DNA of 64,000 nt from Nautilus pompilius (taxonomy: Eukaryota; Mollusca; Cephalopoda; Nautilida; Nautilidae). Location: NCBI GenBank assembly GCA_018389105.1, contig JACATO010000311.1:2376001-2440000 (forward strand), given 5' to 3'. This document shows, piece by piece, positions 25,473-38,800 of this stretch. Every line of letters starts with the position of its first letter. The stretch's first letter is position 1. The notes under the pieces were generated by a model that was given only the letters and a program-made list of their open reading frames with translations, searched no databases and was not told the origin of the DNA. A program made the position numbers and the translations under genes.

Positions 25473-27097
25473 CAGTGGTATGCAAACGCCTTGCATAAAA
25501 ATTACTAGACTTAGAAAATGGGTTCTTATTTTGTAGAAATTAGTAACTATTGTATGTTTTGTTTTAATTGAAAGGTATCTGTGTTTTTAAATGATTTATA
25601 ACACTAAGATCCATTTTGTAATTGCACAGTCAAAATTTAAATATTAATAAAATAATTTTCATGAATTCGGCATGTGCAAAAGTGTTGCATAAACTACACA
25701 TTAGAATATATATTTTGTGCTATAATAGTTTAAGATAGTAAAATATAAATATGAAAAACTGTCATTTTCTACTATTCTGATTCATTTTTGTTCAATATAG
25801 TGATGCTTAGAGCCCGATATTTGGCCCCTGAACAGTGGGCCACAATCGTTCGCATAAAAGATGGTGAAACTGAGTGGGTCATTGCAGATCGTATAGGTTG
25901 TAATCAGTCAACGATATCTCGCACCCTGAAACGTTGGAAAGCTGATGGGAGCCTAATTTCGAAACGCAGAACTGGCAGACCAAGGAAAACGATGGCTTGA
26001 CAGGATCGTCTGCATGTCGAACTTGTACCGATTCCGCACTTCTACCGACATCCAGATAGTCTTGTCAAGGCACCATGGGATCCAGTTGGCCTTGTGCACC
26101 ATCAGATGGCATTTGATCCACATGGGACTGTTCAGGCGATCGGCACAGAAGAAGCCATTCATCAGTCTGGACAATTGTCAAAAGCGACTGCAGTGGGCTC
26201 GCGACCATCTCCACTAGACCGTAGCCCAGTGGTCCCGAGTGTTGTTATCCAATGAAAGCAAATTTGTGAGGGTCTACTTGGTGGGTCGGGTGTATGTTTG
26301 GCGATTGGTGTCCGAGAAATACCATCCTAGTTTCACTCGACCGACTCTGCAGGCAGGGGGAGATTCGGCCATGGTTTGGGGCTGTTTTCAATCATCCGGT
26401 GTCAGTCCGTTGCATCATGTGGAGGATAGAATGAATGCTCATGACTATGCTAAGATCGTCTCGGACATTGTCGAATCATGTGTGTGTGTGACCACATGCT
26501 CCTGACGGCCATCTATCAGCAGGACAATGCCCCCATCCACACAGCTAGGAGTGTCAAAGCCTTGATGGCAGAGTTGCGAATCCCCCTCCTAGAATGGCCG
26601 GCTCAAAGCCCAGATCTCAATCGCACCGAAAACATTTGGCACTCGATTAAACTCAGCATTAGTGCCAAAAAACTGAAAAATAAAACAGATTTGAAATGGA
26701 AAATCGAGGAAACTTGGTTGGAGTTCAGTAATGACAATTGTCAGCGTTTGGTAGCCAGCATGCCTCGTCGTTGTGAACAAGGTATCAAGAATTTCGGATA
26801 TTCTACTCATTATTGATAGATCTGATCACTTTCTGCATAATTGGAATTGAATCTGAATTGATTAGATAGCTGTCTAGATTTGATGCAATACTTTTGCACA
26901 TGTTGATTTGATGCAAATGATTTTCTAAAAATTATAACTTTTCTTACAATAAAACAATATGCTTGATATTATTGCAATAGATGCACAACAATAATATAGA
27001 AATACTTTAATGAACAAGATTTGATAACTGCTTTCAACAAAATGTGAGCTAATTTACAGGAAAAATTATTTTTATGCAAGACTTTTGCACACCGCTG
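25473..27097 (+). mobile_element. Tc1-like transposon with both TIRs
   Basis: A 1,625-bp element between TA dinucleotides (25471-25472 and 27098-27099). The left end is CAGTGGTATGCAAACGCCTT and the right end, read inward, CAGCGGTGTGCAAAAGTCTT. These are clear but diverged inverted repeats that continue into TGCATAAAAAT on both sides. It holds one transposase gene, now broken. The size and TA target are standard for Tc1. Confidence 0.94.
25803..26816 (+). pseudogene. Tc1 transposase pseudogene (DD34E type)
   Basis: The start is ATG 25803 (MLRARYLAPEQW). The first segment carries the helix-turn-helix (GETEWVIADRIGCNQSTISR) and the GRPR linker (RRTGRPRKT) before TGA at 25998-26000. Later segments continue in other frames: a second DNA-binding domain (RFRTSTDIQIVLSRHHGIQL, frame from 26014), the first catalytic block LLSNESKFVRVY, QQDNAPIHTARSV and QSPDLNRTENIWHSIK, ending at TGA 26814-26816. 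The first catalytic Asp, normally in SDES, is replaced by Asn (SNES); the second Asp and the Glu are present. At least two frameshifts plus an internal stop, and the lost Asp, make it inactive. The protein text between breaks remains easily alignable, so decay is moderate. Confidence 0.93.
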
Positions 27098-27099
27098 TA

Positions 27100-30000
27100 C
27101 ATTGAATCCCTACAATAGATGCTACTAATAAATCTGAAATTAGAACTTCTATCAATGAGAAAACAATTTTCACTCATAACCAAATAAACTTTTAACCAAA
27201 AAATAAAAATATAATTTCTCACTTTCTTTTTTAAATATTCTTTTAATAAGTTCTTTTCCTCATATTTTCAAACTTTATATAAAAAACTAAAGAAATAAGA
27301 AAGTCTGAATTTTTATTTTGACTGGATCTACATTAATATGGGCAAATCAGATTATCTCGGATTATGCTGAGATTTTTTCCCTTTATTAATTGAATAATCA
27401 TGCCAAATGAATGTACAATTCCATCAACTCAGATGAAAATATATATAAACCCTTAAGAACAGGTAAAACATCTGCCATCCTTTTAAATAAAAAGGCTAGG
27501 CTCCAGACAACATCAGCTTTTTCTCTCAAGCATCAAAACAGGTTTTGATAAAGGAGAAAAATAAATGCACACTAACATGCATTCTTCTACTTAGACAATG
27601 ACAAATGTCACCTTTTTTCTTAGAGTACCACTTTGAATAAATCATCATTATTCATTGTATTCCATATTCTCATCATCCACCTCTAGATATTAGACTTCAA
27701 TCACTTTATACCCTGATACACTATATCAGTTTTTATCTTACCTGTACCACTTACTATGCATTTACACCCCACCCTAATGCACTTATTATTGTGTGTTGAA
27801 CTGTCTGTATATTTAGTCAACACATTTGTAATGCAAAACATGTAGGGGTGGAGAGATACAAAGTATTACATTCATGAAGGTGGTACTAAGTGTCAGTGCC
27901 TATGACTCAGCCTGTAATGCAAGTTTGAAGCATATGAGATGCAAATACACCTAGGTAGTCTAAAGAGCTGAAATTTAAAATTAGATGAAATTATTTTGGA
28001 AAAAAATTAATTGCTCATTGAATATTTCATTAGTTATTGAATTTATTTTAATAACCTTAAAGCTGTCTTATATAAAGAAAACCAAAAAAACTAACTTTGG
28101 AGGTATCTTCCTTAAAATTTTAGGTTTTTGTTTTGTTTTTTTCTTAATACAAATACTTGGTTAATACTATTAAGAGCCTTTTAATATTTGAATTAAAATC
28201 AATATAGCTGTTGTTACTGTAAATTGAACATTTCCTGTTCTCATCATGTCATCATTATAACTGTACAGTTTCAATTACATGGAAAACTTAGCTACACCAT
28301 TTGAGAGATGGGGAGATCTAACATGGAAATTAAGCATTGCACCACTAATCATATGTTAGTTTATCTAAAATAAAGTCTCACACTAGGAAGAAAACAGAAA
28401 AAAAAAAAAAGACATAATATGCAAGGCACCATAGATATTAACTGCCCAATGTTAGTAATTGCTACTAATGGCAATTATAGCATTAACTTTTGTTAAATAT
28501 ACTACTTGGTTAACTGACCAAATCATGACAACTAATATCTTGGAGTCAATGACTTGTGGCCAGCCAATAATTGGATTACCTATGTATGTTTATAGTCCAC
28601 AAACACAAAAAGGAATTTGTTGATCTAAATGTTCATATGCACATGAGGTCTATGACTAAAACAACAATACCCCAAACATAACTCAGTCAGCTGCAATATT
28701 GATGATAAGAGTGTTTATCCCTAAGATAATAAAAAAACCTTAAAAATAAATAAATAAAACAAGTTGTGTCTATATTTTAGCTACCAAGCTGTCATCAACC
28801 TGGTGATAAAAGCTTTTACATGCCATGTAGTTCTCATATTCTGAAAAAATAATGGTTGGTTTATTCTTAGAAAACTTAAAAATCATTACCACATTAAGAA
28901 AAAAATTCTTCTACTACTACTTTGGTAACCAACAAAAATACAAAAATGTCCTCACCTTGAGATGGAAATGCATATCAAGTAGAAGCTTGTTGCATGATTT
29001 TAAATTAATAAAAACCCCTCTAAGCAAAACAAGAGATAGCTCCAAATTTGTGTGCTTTAACTGTAAAGTCATTATGGACCATTGCATATAAACAAGCTCC
29101 CTGCCTGCTCAGAAAGATTTCCCAAACAAGATCCAGTGACTATGAACAGTCAGCAGCAACTGATTGAGATGTACACCAAAATGATATCATTTGCACAAAA
29201 ATGTCCAAACGTTGTAGACGAAAATCATTTATCTGTTCATGATCTCCTTCTGCAAAGCTGGAACCTGAAATGCTAAATCTAAAAGCAACAAGGATGAAAC
29301 ATTTTTTTTTTTTTTCCAAAGCTAATTCTCCTGTCCCAATCCTGTTACATTCAGATCAAGAATGATGTTCGTTCAGGTGGGTACTACCCAGAATACCAAC
29401 CCTGCCAAAATAACAGCCATATTGGTCCTGTCAAATAGTCTGATAATGTTGGAATTATTGGAGCAATTACTAGAAGAGTTATTTTAATCTCAGAACTTCG
29501 CTGATCAAAACTACTACATAATGCTAACTTATGACATTTAAAGTCTTCACTTCATTTTAATATCTACCAGGTTAAAATTAATACTTTTCCTTTGTTTTTT
29601 TTGTTAAATGCAAACATATTTTCAGGATTTTAAATGTCAATTTTTGCAGACCAATGTTGAGTGTCAGACATTTGGCAGTCCCCAAAACAGCTACAATACA
29701 GCAGTTGGTATTCTGACTGCAGGAAGGAAGTTAAGGAAAAGCAGACCAAGGCTAAAAAAGCTACAACAGCAGCATCTGATAGCTAATGTTGGCAGCTCAG
29801 GATCTTACAAGTTGTCCAGGTTTATAACATTAGCTTCAGCTGTTTATTAGCTTTGCCACATAATGTTCCCACCCCGTGAAACTAAAACAAAACACTTGCT
29901 AACAAGCTGTTATTTTCTCTAAGTGTATCCTAAAGACAATCCATATGAAATTATCCTTACTCCAGCTTTACAAAGCCTTCATTCTGCCACTAGCTTGGTT

Positions 30001-30186
30001 TAGTTTGCTGTGAAGTGTAACACTATCTTAGTTTATACAAGGCCTCCGAGGAATCCTAATTTGGATTTTAAACTAGTTTACATTATCAACAATTGCTTAT
30101 TTTATTCTGGGCATTACAATCCAATTTAAATTTTATTCAAAAAATGTTTCTTTAGTATTAAACACTGCTGATATTCTACTCTAGTA
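27100..30186. other. AT-rich non-coding stretch
   Basis: No transposon ends, tRNA boxes or known protein similarity were recognised. One minus-strand 105-nt segment (28956-29060) is open and flanked by splice-like signals but has no family match; see findings. ORF-like pieces at 29082-29276 and 29608-29850 have no recognisable similarity. Confidence 0.45.
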
Positions 30187-31530
30187 CAGGTATACCTCTG
30201 GCAATGAAGCCTCTGATAATGAAGCTAATTTTTCTCCCCCACCTTTTTTGCCTAAAATTGCAAAATAAAAAAACGAAGAAACTAATGGAATCTAACACGA
30301 ATGCATTGCCATAGTCTTTTGTTTTGATTTCAGCCAATCAGAACGAAATGAGACACTCAAAAAAATAAATAAAGAAAAAAAAACTGCCATTGATTCAAAC
30401 ATAACACCCAGCATATACGTACGGATTGTATCTCACCATTTCCCTTTTTTATTTAAAATATTCATTATTAGCCACCCCCTATTCCAGCCAGGTGGTCATC
30501 AAGAGAAAATGATGCGTGTGTTCCTAAAAGGAAACGGCAGTCTATCTCGCTGGATGTAAAAATGCAGGCCATCGCTAGGTATGGCTCAGTCCACACTGAA
30601 AACTATCTTAAAATAGTATAAAAGCCTCGGTTAAAATAGTAGGTGTATCAAATGCTAAGAAATCAACTTGCATGAGCAGCAGCGTAATGAATAATTAAAG
30701 ATTTTTGGAAATCTTATAACATAATGGAAGCGAGTGATAACATCAGACACCTGGGAAGAGGTGATAAGCAAATGCGTGAACAGAGTATGGTGTAAGCTGG
30801 GCAGACATTGTCAGTGACTTTGCTGGCTTTGAGACTGAGATGCCAGCAATTAAAATTGTTGTTGTTAAGCTAGCAAAGGAAGTAGACATTGATGTGCAAG
30901 AGCTTCTCAACTATGAGGAGTTACTTACCAACAAAGATTTGCAAGAACACAACAGGAACAGCCAGTGAGAGATGAACAAGACCCAGTTGCTGATGAAATG
31001 CCAGAAAAAGTGTTTACAAAATTTTTGTCTGAAAATACTACAAAGATTATGGATGCAATGGAAGCTTTTTCAAAAGATGACCCAGACTAGGAATGCAACA
31101 GTGCTGTCAAGAAAGCAGTGTTGAAAGAAATCTGCTCTTGTGAGATTTTAAAAGGAGAAAGATATAAAGACAGTCAACACTTGATGCATTCATCAAAAAG
31201 AAGTCCACTGTTCGGTAACTGCAAGAACCAGGCTCATCAAATCGGGATCCTGGTAGCTCATCACATAATTAGCAACACTCATCCACCATTGCTAAATTAG
31301 AACAAAGATCGGCATCGGTGGTAAACATAGCGATGCAAGCATCAGCAAGTCACTGATGAGTGTAATTTTTTTTTTCTCTCTTTTATTGAAGGTGTATCTA
31401 CGATAATGTTTTGTAATGTTATATTTAAGGGACTTGTACACCTTGTAAAATATGTAAAATACAAAATAACGAAGGACTAGAACCTATTCCCCTTTGTCTC
31501 ATGTTGAAACCATCTCTGACACCGCAGTTT
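30187..31530 (+). mobile_element. Internally deleted, decayed Tigger/pogo-like element
   Basis: The left end CAGGTATACCTCTGGCAATG follows TA at 30185-30186 and matches Tigger-type ends. Inside, frames at about 30513-30600 read PKRKRQSISLDVKMQAIARYG, the usual N-terminus of a Tigger transposase. At about 30745-30960 fragments read EEVISKCVNRVW, LAKEVDIDVQELLNYEELLT and NKDLQEH, matching the C-terminal region. The whole catalytic domain between them is missing, replaced by about 120 bases. Further on, RQSTLDAFIKKK (about 31173) resembles the C-terminal end. Near 31470-31500 TAGAACCTATTCCCC resembles the inner part of the right terminus, but no clean right TIR is seen, so the end is approximate. 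It is non-autonomous and unrelated in detail to the intact Tigger at 3795. Confidence 0.78.
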
Positions 31531-32404
31531 CTGAGAATGGAGTGGATTTTGTGAACATTCTAATTGTTGAGATAAAAGAATTTACAATTATCCACACACT
31601 CAAAACTCATAGTTATTTCAAAATCCTATATCAAGTCTCACCTCAAATTAGGCAAATTTAATATTTTGATTTATCTGAAGCATTCTAGTGAATCTATGCT
31701 GAACATGCTATAATATATCAATATCCTTTCTTAAATATGGACTCTTATTTCAAAGTGTGACCAAAACAATGACTAATATAATCTTGGTTTGAAATTATGG
31801 ATATGCACTAGAACAAATCCATGTAGCTTTCTTGCTATGAATAATAGTTAGAATCAACCAGCATCACGTGCAGGGGCTACCTTTTCAGCACAGATAATTC
31901 TTGCATATCAAATGCTTTTAAGAATTTTTCAAATTAGGCAAGTATTAAAACTTTTTGCCATAGCTTAGCTTCACCACCACCCTAGAAATAATAAAGAACT
32001 CTACCATGAAATCACACTGATAGCTTGACAATGTACCATGACTACTTCTAAATGTCTACCTCTGAATACCATTTTATCCATGCATAAGTCAATGTGTCGC
32101 CTCCCCTGAATTTAACCCTTACTCTAAAACAGCTTATCTACAGATAATGTCATTGAAATTGTTTTAATTTAAAAAAAAATTAAATTATTAATTGTTTTAT
32201 TTTCTGAAATAAACTAAAATTTTTCATTAGAAACAAACTACACAAATTACAACTCATTTGCTGATTGGGTGAGCAGTTAAACATTAATGCACTCACTGAT
32301 AGATATGAAATTATCCAATCAATAACAAGCATGCAACATTTTATCTATCCCTTTTAATCCTAATTATATGTATAAATAGCCCACAACAAATCCTAACTCA
32401 ACTC

Positions 32405-32850
32405 AAAATGCCTCCTGTAAACTTACACTAGTAGTATACAACAGCTTTTAAGTTAGAAGTTGTTAAGTTCACTGAAGAAAATGGAGATAATATGGCCACA
32501 CACAGGAAATATGGTACCAGTAAGAAATGTATTATGGATTAGTGTAAAGAAAAAGATACATTATGAAGAAAACCAGGGCAGCAAATCACGAGTGCAAAGC
32601 TAGGTGGATTAACATTGAAGATAAGTTGGAGTAATGTGTGCTAACCCAACGCACCAAGTCGGACTTAGTACTGTCCAGCTGAGACTAAAGGCCAAACAAA
32701 TTGCTGCTGATGATCACTGTCTTTACATTTCTTCCTACCACTCTTTCACTGGTATACAGTATTCACCATGGCGATTTCCTGGAGGTATATACCATATTAT
32801 CGGAACAGCTGAGCATGCTGACTTCCATCCATGTTAGACATTTTTGGTTC
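32405..32850 (+). pseudogene. Remnant of a pogo-like transposase N-terminus
   Basis: Short blocks in changing frames read FKLEVVKFTEENGD, RKYGTSKKCIMD, KARWINIEDKLE and, in a 67-codon frame from 32634, VGLSTVQLRLKAKQIAADDH. This order matches the helix-turn-helix N-terminal part of pogo-type transposases and POGK-like proteins, in which a psq/Brinker-like domain (KLEVV..AEENGN..AARKFGVSEKCVRDWR) is followed by (LE..L..W....R..G..VST..I...AKQIA). Stops and frameshifts interrupt every block. No catalytic DDE domain follows; the downstream residues (WRFPGGIYHIIG) are unassigned. It is a dead fragment and I cannot define its ends. Confidence 0.6.
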
Positions 32851-32859
32851 ACAAGTAGG

Positions 32860-35800
32860 ACAACTTGAAACTGAACTGAATATTGATTTGTGTTATCAGA
32901 AAAAATTGAGAGTAAAATTTCCAAATTTGAATGTGCTGTAATATCTCAAAATTAAATAAAAATGTCAAAGATAAATAAAACTGACATTTTCAGCCTTTTA
33001 AAGTAGGCAATTCAACACAGTGCAAAAGACAAGGGATCACCTGATGATCACCAATGTCATGCAGTGACTAAAAATAATATATTGCTTTTGATACCAGAAC
33101 CGACAACGTTTGCTGTTTGCATACTCCCTCATTATTAAAGTTCTGATCTTTTGACACACCCGCCCACCACCACCCTTATAATTTGGCACTTTGGAGCAGG
33201 GGAATATTTTGTCAATTCCAACTTGTTTCAAAGACAAAGCTACACTAATCTTTTAAATTAAGTTTTTTTGATGTCATGTAAACTTGTATACTGTTTTTAC
33301 TTGTTTTCCATGGTACTGTCTTAATAAAACTTGCTTTAAGTGTAGAAGTTACTCCAAAATTGCTATGCAAGTAATTTTATTTTTGCAGAACCTACACATT
33401 GACTCAGTACCCACAGCATGAATAATTGCTTACTGCTGATAGTAACATTTCTGTGGTTTTATTTGATAGCCCAGTAAAATTTGAGGAATTCTATTAACTC
33501 TGCATGCTCCTCAATATTTTAAAAACAATTCTTAATTATTTAGGCATATATTTTAATTGTAATAATTTAATGAAACATTGTATCTAAGTTAATTTTTTCC
33601 CTTAACCATTTCTTTGTTGCTTTTTCTTTGCCCCTTTAGACAGACAGACATAAATTGCTTACAAACTGTTTAGTTTCTTTCTTGTTCTTCTACTTCAAAG
33701 GGGGGGTCATAAATTCAGCTGTCATCACATTAACAGCAGATGATGCAAGTCTGCTGGTCTTGGCTCCACTAACCTAAACAGTTAGCCACTACATTTACAG
33801 TTAAACCTGCTAAACTGTACACTTACTCAAATATTTCCTGTGTTTTATTATTACAGAAAAAAAACAAATAGCTGATGCCTCACATCTTTTCCATGTTTGT
33901 AAAATGACTAATTTTTGTTAAGCTTCTATACTGGTATCATCCAGTTTCATAGGAGACGAGCTTGAACCCCAATGCTGCCACTGTTACATTTTATTCTGCA
34001 GTAACATACTTCCACATGATTGATAAATGATTTATTATAGACAAGTTTATGTTAGTCATCTACATACTCCATGATGACAGCTTTAACTCCAAGCATCCTC
34101 CTGGGTATTTATATTACTTCACCACCAGTTGTTGGAAGAAATGTATGGCAGTGTTGTTGCTGCAAACTTTTCATAATTCTGACTTAAGTTTCTCCATAAA
34201 TAAATAAATAAATGGTTTAACTTAAACAGTTAAACTGAGAGTGTTATTTTGGCATTTTTCTTGTTTTTTTCCAGAGTAAAAGAGACATTTGTTGCTCTTT
34301 GATAAGTTTTTACATTACAGAAATATCTGATGTAAATTATTAAAGAGCCAGATTCTTGTAAATGCAAATATATTGCCTGTAATTATTTTATCAAAACCCA
34401 ACATCAGGTTCCCTATGAATTACAATATAGAGCATTAAAAATGCATTTAAAAAAAAATAAAGTCAGCACCAGATTCACAAGAGTAAATCAACAAAAAACA
34501 TGCATTCCTACTAAAGTAAACCACCTGTTTTCTTTTTACTCTTATGGGGGCTAGAGATGATCAGATACCTGGATATACTGTTTTTAAACAAGCGTTGCTG
34601 CTTATCCAACAGCTTCTTCTATGCACTTTCTTCAGTTTTTTCTGAATACTAAGGACTGCTCTTTCTTTTCTTTGGATTGCTTGCCAAAGCACTAGCCACA
34701 AGGATTAGTTATTACTACAGAGAAAAATCGCTAGCAAAGCAAAGGAGAATACCAATGCTCAACAAGTGCAAAAGATGCTTGCCAACCATCTGACAAGAAG
34801 TTATCGGAGCATGTGCAGATAGCAAATACATCTCTCCTGCTGACTTAATTATGAAATGCAGGAGATGGATAGCCAAAAATGAACCAATCTTGGCTTATAT
34901 TGGAAAAGTCTGATCAGTGGACAAGTCAATTATCTGGAGATAAGATAACAGGTTGCTTATTGTATTACAGTATATCATACATATACAATGTCCTACCCCA
35001 GCACTGAATATCCATACTTGTTGTACTAATACTATTTATTCATTAAAAAAAAAAAAAAGTTTAAAGTTCACAACAGCTTCCCCCCCTCCCAGATTTTGAC
35101 TGATAAACAACAAAACCTTTAAAAAAAAAATGAAAACAGTAAATGGCCAGAAGTACCCACCAAACATAAGTATCAAACAAAACAGGCAACAAGCCTTTAT
35201 GGGAATCTACAACATTGGAGTCAGCCAGTGCATGTCAAAATAATGTACCCTATGAGCTAACACAGGCAGAATGATAATGAAAAATAATTTGTGCATTTAA
35301 AAAAAAAAACTCAGATATAATAATATTCATTTTTGATGTATATATTTTTTTACAGACAGTTTTGTTGTGCATTATTGTTACAGTGTATTAACCTACGAAT
35401 GCCAATTAAACTGTAACCATGCTATGTTGGAAGAAAACCCAGCTGTAAGGAAAACAATCTAATTTAAAACTCCTTCGTTTAAATATACCAAATAAAATTA
35501 CATAAGAATGTATTCTTAATACCAAAGGACATAATTTTTTTGGTTTTTAAAACAGTTTCAATTAAAGTTAAATAACTGACTTAAAATTTAAAAAAGAGAA
35601 GGATAACTAAAAATGTTGTTTTTTTTTTTTTGTCAGAAATTCAAAAGCACTCTTTTGTTTATTTTTTTTTTTAGAAATTTTTCATCCACTCTGCCCCAGA
35701 ACATTTGCTGATTCTAGTATGAGTGAGTTAATTAGCTTTTGTAGATTAACCAGAAGAAAATAGTACCATACAGAACAAACTCTGCCTAGATGATGCAAGA

Positions 35801-38800
35801 ATTCTGATAGAGTCCTCCGCATGAAATCTCTAACAAAAAGGCTCTTCTGTCCATCTGTTGCTACTCAAGTATAAGTCATTTCTTCTTTAACATCCCTTAC
35901 AATAATTAAATCCAAAAATTACTAAAATCTTACCAAGTGTTTAAAACTGCAAATATTTTAAAATAGTTTTGGTATACTGGTATTTTTACTAAAAAGACTC
36001 GCTCACGTACATAGGCAAATAAATGGACATTTATAAACCAATCATAGTCTACAACATCAGTGCCTTCACAACCTTATCTATACTGCAAGAAATTATATTT
36101 AAATATGGTCTTCTCAAGAAAAATAGGACTTCATAAATCTGAATTCTACCATCTTTTAAATGTCATTAAAAAAAGTGTACCATAAAAAGGTCACAAACAA
36201 GAAAAGATCTTAAGATGGTGACAAAGATTAATAAGAAAGGGAGACTGGTTATTGTAATGGACTGTGTAGGACATTCATTACTTGAAACATTTCACAAATT
36301 TAACAAGCAAAGCCTACTCCTTTGATTGTAGATCAGCTTCATGGAAAAGCAATCTCTTTAACCTCCTTTCATTTTCCTGCTTAGTGTACAGTAAATAATT
36401 CAAATATTAAACTAATACCCAAACTTCCCTTCCAATTCACTGCTTTTAGATGTCCACATTCACCAAAAGAGATCTTTAAAGAATTAGAATATTTTGTAGC
36501 TTTAAAATGCCTTAAAAAAAAAAAAAATTACTATATTTATCAGAGGGGCATTGCTAACCTGATGAGTAATAAGTTATATACTCATAGATTTTTGACAAGT
36601 TATGCCTGTATATTTACAAAATTTGACAAAGTAATAAAGTAAATGTGTTTCCCTATGGGATTCTAGAATCTTTGAAATATATTTGTGAGATCACTCTGTC
36701 AGTAAAATACCCATTCCTATAACTCTATAAGCATAGTCCTCAAAAGGTTAAGACAACATTTTTTTCTAAAATCTGGGCACTTTTCTGTCAGACTCAGAAC
36801 TGAAAAAACTGGGTACCAGTGTGGAAACTAGATGGAAACAATAGGTTAAAGGAAAATAAAAATCTGTTTATTATAACTAATAGAAATTTTGCATGGCTTG
36901 CGGTTTGTTTTTATACTCCGTCAGTTTCTCTCTAAAGAAAGAAACATTGTATTTTATTATGTCAGTTTTGTTAAATTTGTTTGTTTTTTTAATATATATT
37001 ATATATATAGTGTTATTATGCATAGTAGGGATACTAATGTTTACTGTTTTAAATATTTAAAAAATCAAAATAGAAAGACAAGAGAAAAATGACTTTGAAT
37101 TATTACAAGTCTGAAATTTAGTTCTGAATGACTACCCTACACTTTTTTAATTGTTCAAAAGTATTTAAAGAAACAAATCAGCTTTAGATTGAGAATTTAA
37201 AATATCTCAAACTGGTGACTATGGTTGGTTACATCCATGTAGAACAAGTATAGATTAGGGTTCTGACATCAACCTTAATCATTTACATACACCCTGTTCA
37301 ATGAATCACATAAATGTAGAAGAGTAGGAAATAAACAATCTGATCTATAAGTTAGAAGAGAAAAACATGATCAAGACAGCCACTATTAGAAGAGCGGAGA
37401 TAAGAGCACAATGTAGATTCAAGGAAAGACAGACTTGATCCAATCTTTAGATGAGGCAGCGACAGCTTAGAAGAGGGTATCAGGAGAGAGGATGTGTTCA
37501 GAACATTAGGTGAAGTTAGCAGACTGCTACAATTCTAGCTTTAAAAAAAAACAACAAAAATTCAGTTAACCAAATAAAATTGAAGAATTATTTTACAGGC
37601 AGAAAGTTACAAGTATACAGTTTCCTTAAACCATGAAGTTGTAACAGCAGGTGGTTTGACATTTAAACCGTCCCAATCAAACAGATGTCATCTTTTCAGT
37701 TTGTTGCTTCTCTGTTTATTTTGCACTCTGCCTAGAAACAGGTAGAAAAGCTTTGTTTGACCATAACTAAATCTCCTGCCCTTCTGACTATAAAACTATG
37801 TATGATCAGTAGTGACCCTGCTTTAATGGGGAGGTGAATCTATATTTGGCTTCATGAACATTAAACACTTGGAATTATATAAAAGTTCACAAAATCCAAA
37901 TGTTTGATCTGTTGTCTCAAGATATCTTGATACTTGTGGTTATAAATAAATGAAATACTGGTATTCAAGATTATAAACACTGACAATTCATCTTCTCAAA
38001 AGTCCAATCCATCCACTCTTCTGATAGGTCAAGTACACCACATACATGCAAAGTTTTGTTCTCCCACCATCATACCATTAATATCAGTAATGCAAACAAA
38101 ATCAAAACAAAACAAAGGCATTACCGAAATCTAATTTCATAAATCTTTAAGCTGCTACCTATGAACAAATAAGAGAACAGCCATCACCAACCCTAACACA
38201 ATAATAGAACTAGTAAAGACATTTGTATTCACAAACAGCTCAAATTTTAATTATGTATTATCGTTTTGTAATTTAAAATTCTTCAGCTGATACCCAACTC
38301 TTAAAATGCCAGTCTACTTTAAAACTCCATTGCATTGTTGGATGTGCTTTCAAGGCCTAGCATGAACCCTGCTCGTTTTGTTCTGGTCACAATGATAAAA
38401 CCAGTCAGCTGAATTAATACTAACTACAACAATAACTGATCAAAACTACCCTTCACATACAGCAGAATAGCAGCAGAGTAATGACGATGAAAAAAATAAT
38501 GCCTTTTTATTTTTTTCAGGAGTCTTTTAAATAAAAATCAGCACACAGAATCTGCTGTAATGCAGGTTGCTAGTTTTCACCAGTCAATGTAGGCTAACAT
38601 CTGGCACAATTACAGTGGAAAAGGTTCAATCTTTAAACTCAACATTATCCATATGCAAGTCTCCATAGAAGATATTTTGTCTAAAAATAGATAAACTTTC
38701 AGTTTTCTAATTTAATTCACAAATTATAATTTAAACAGATTCTTCTTTTAATTTCTCTAGAAATATCTGCTCAACGTACTTACATTTTAACATTTTTTTA

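Noticed and set aside
27741..27822. Minus-strand donor ACAG|gtaagata with an upstream acceptor-like ACAG
   Set aside because: The open frame between them gives an unlikely Cys/Asn-rich peptide with no similarity; probably a chance splice motif.
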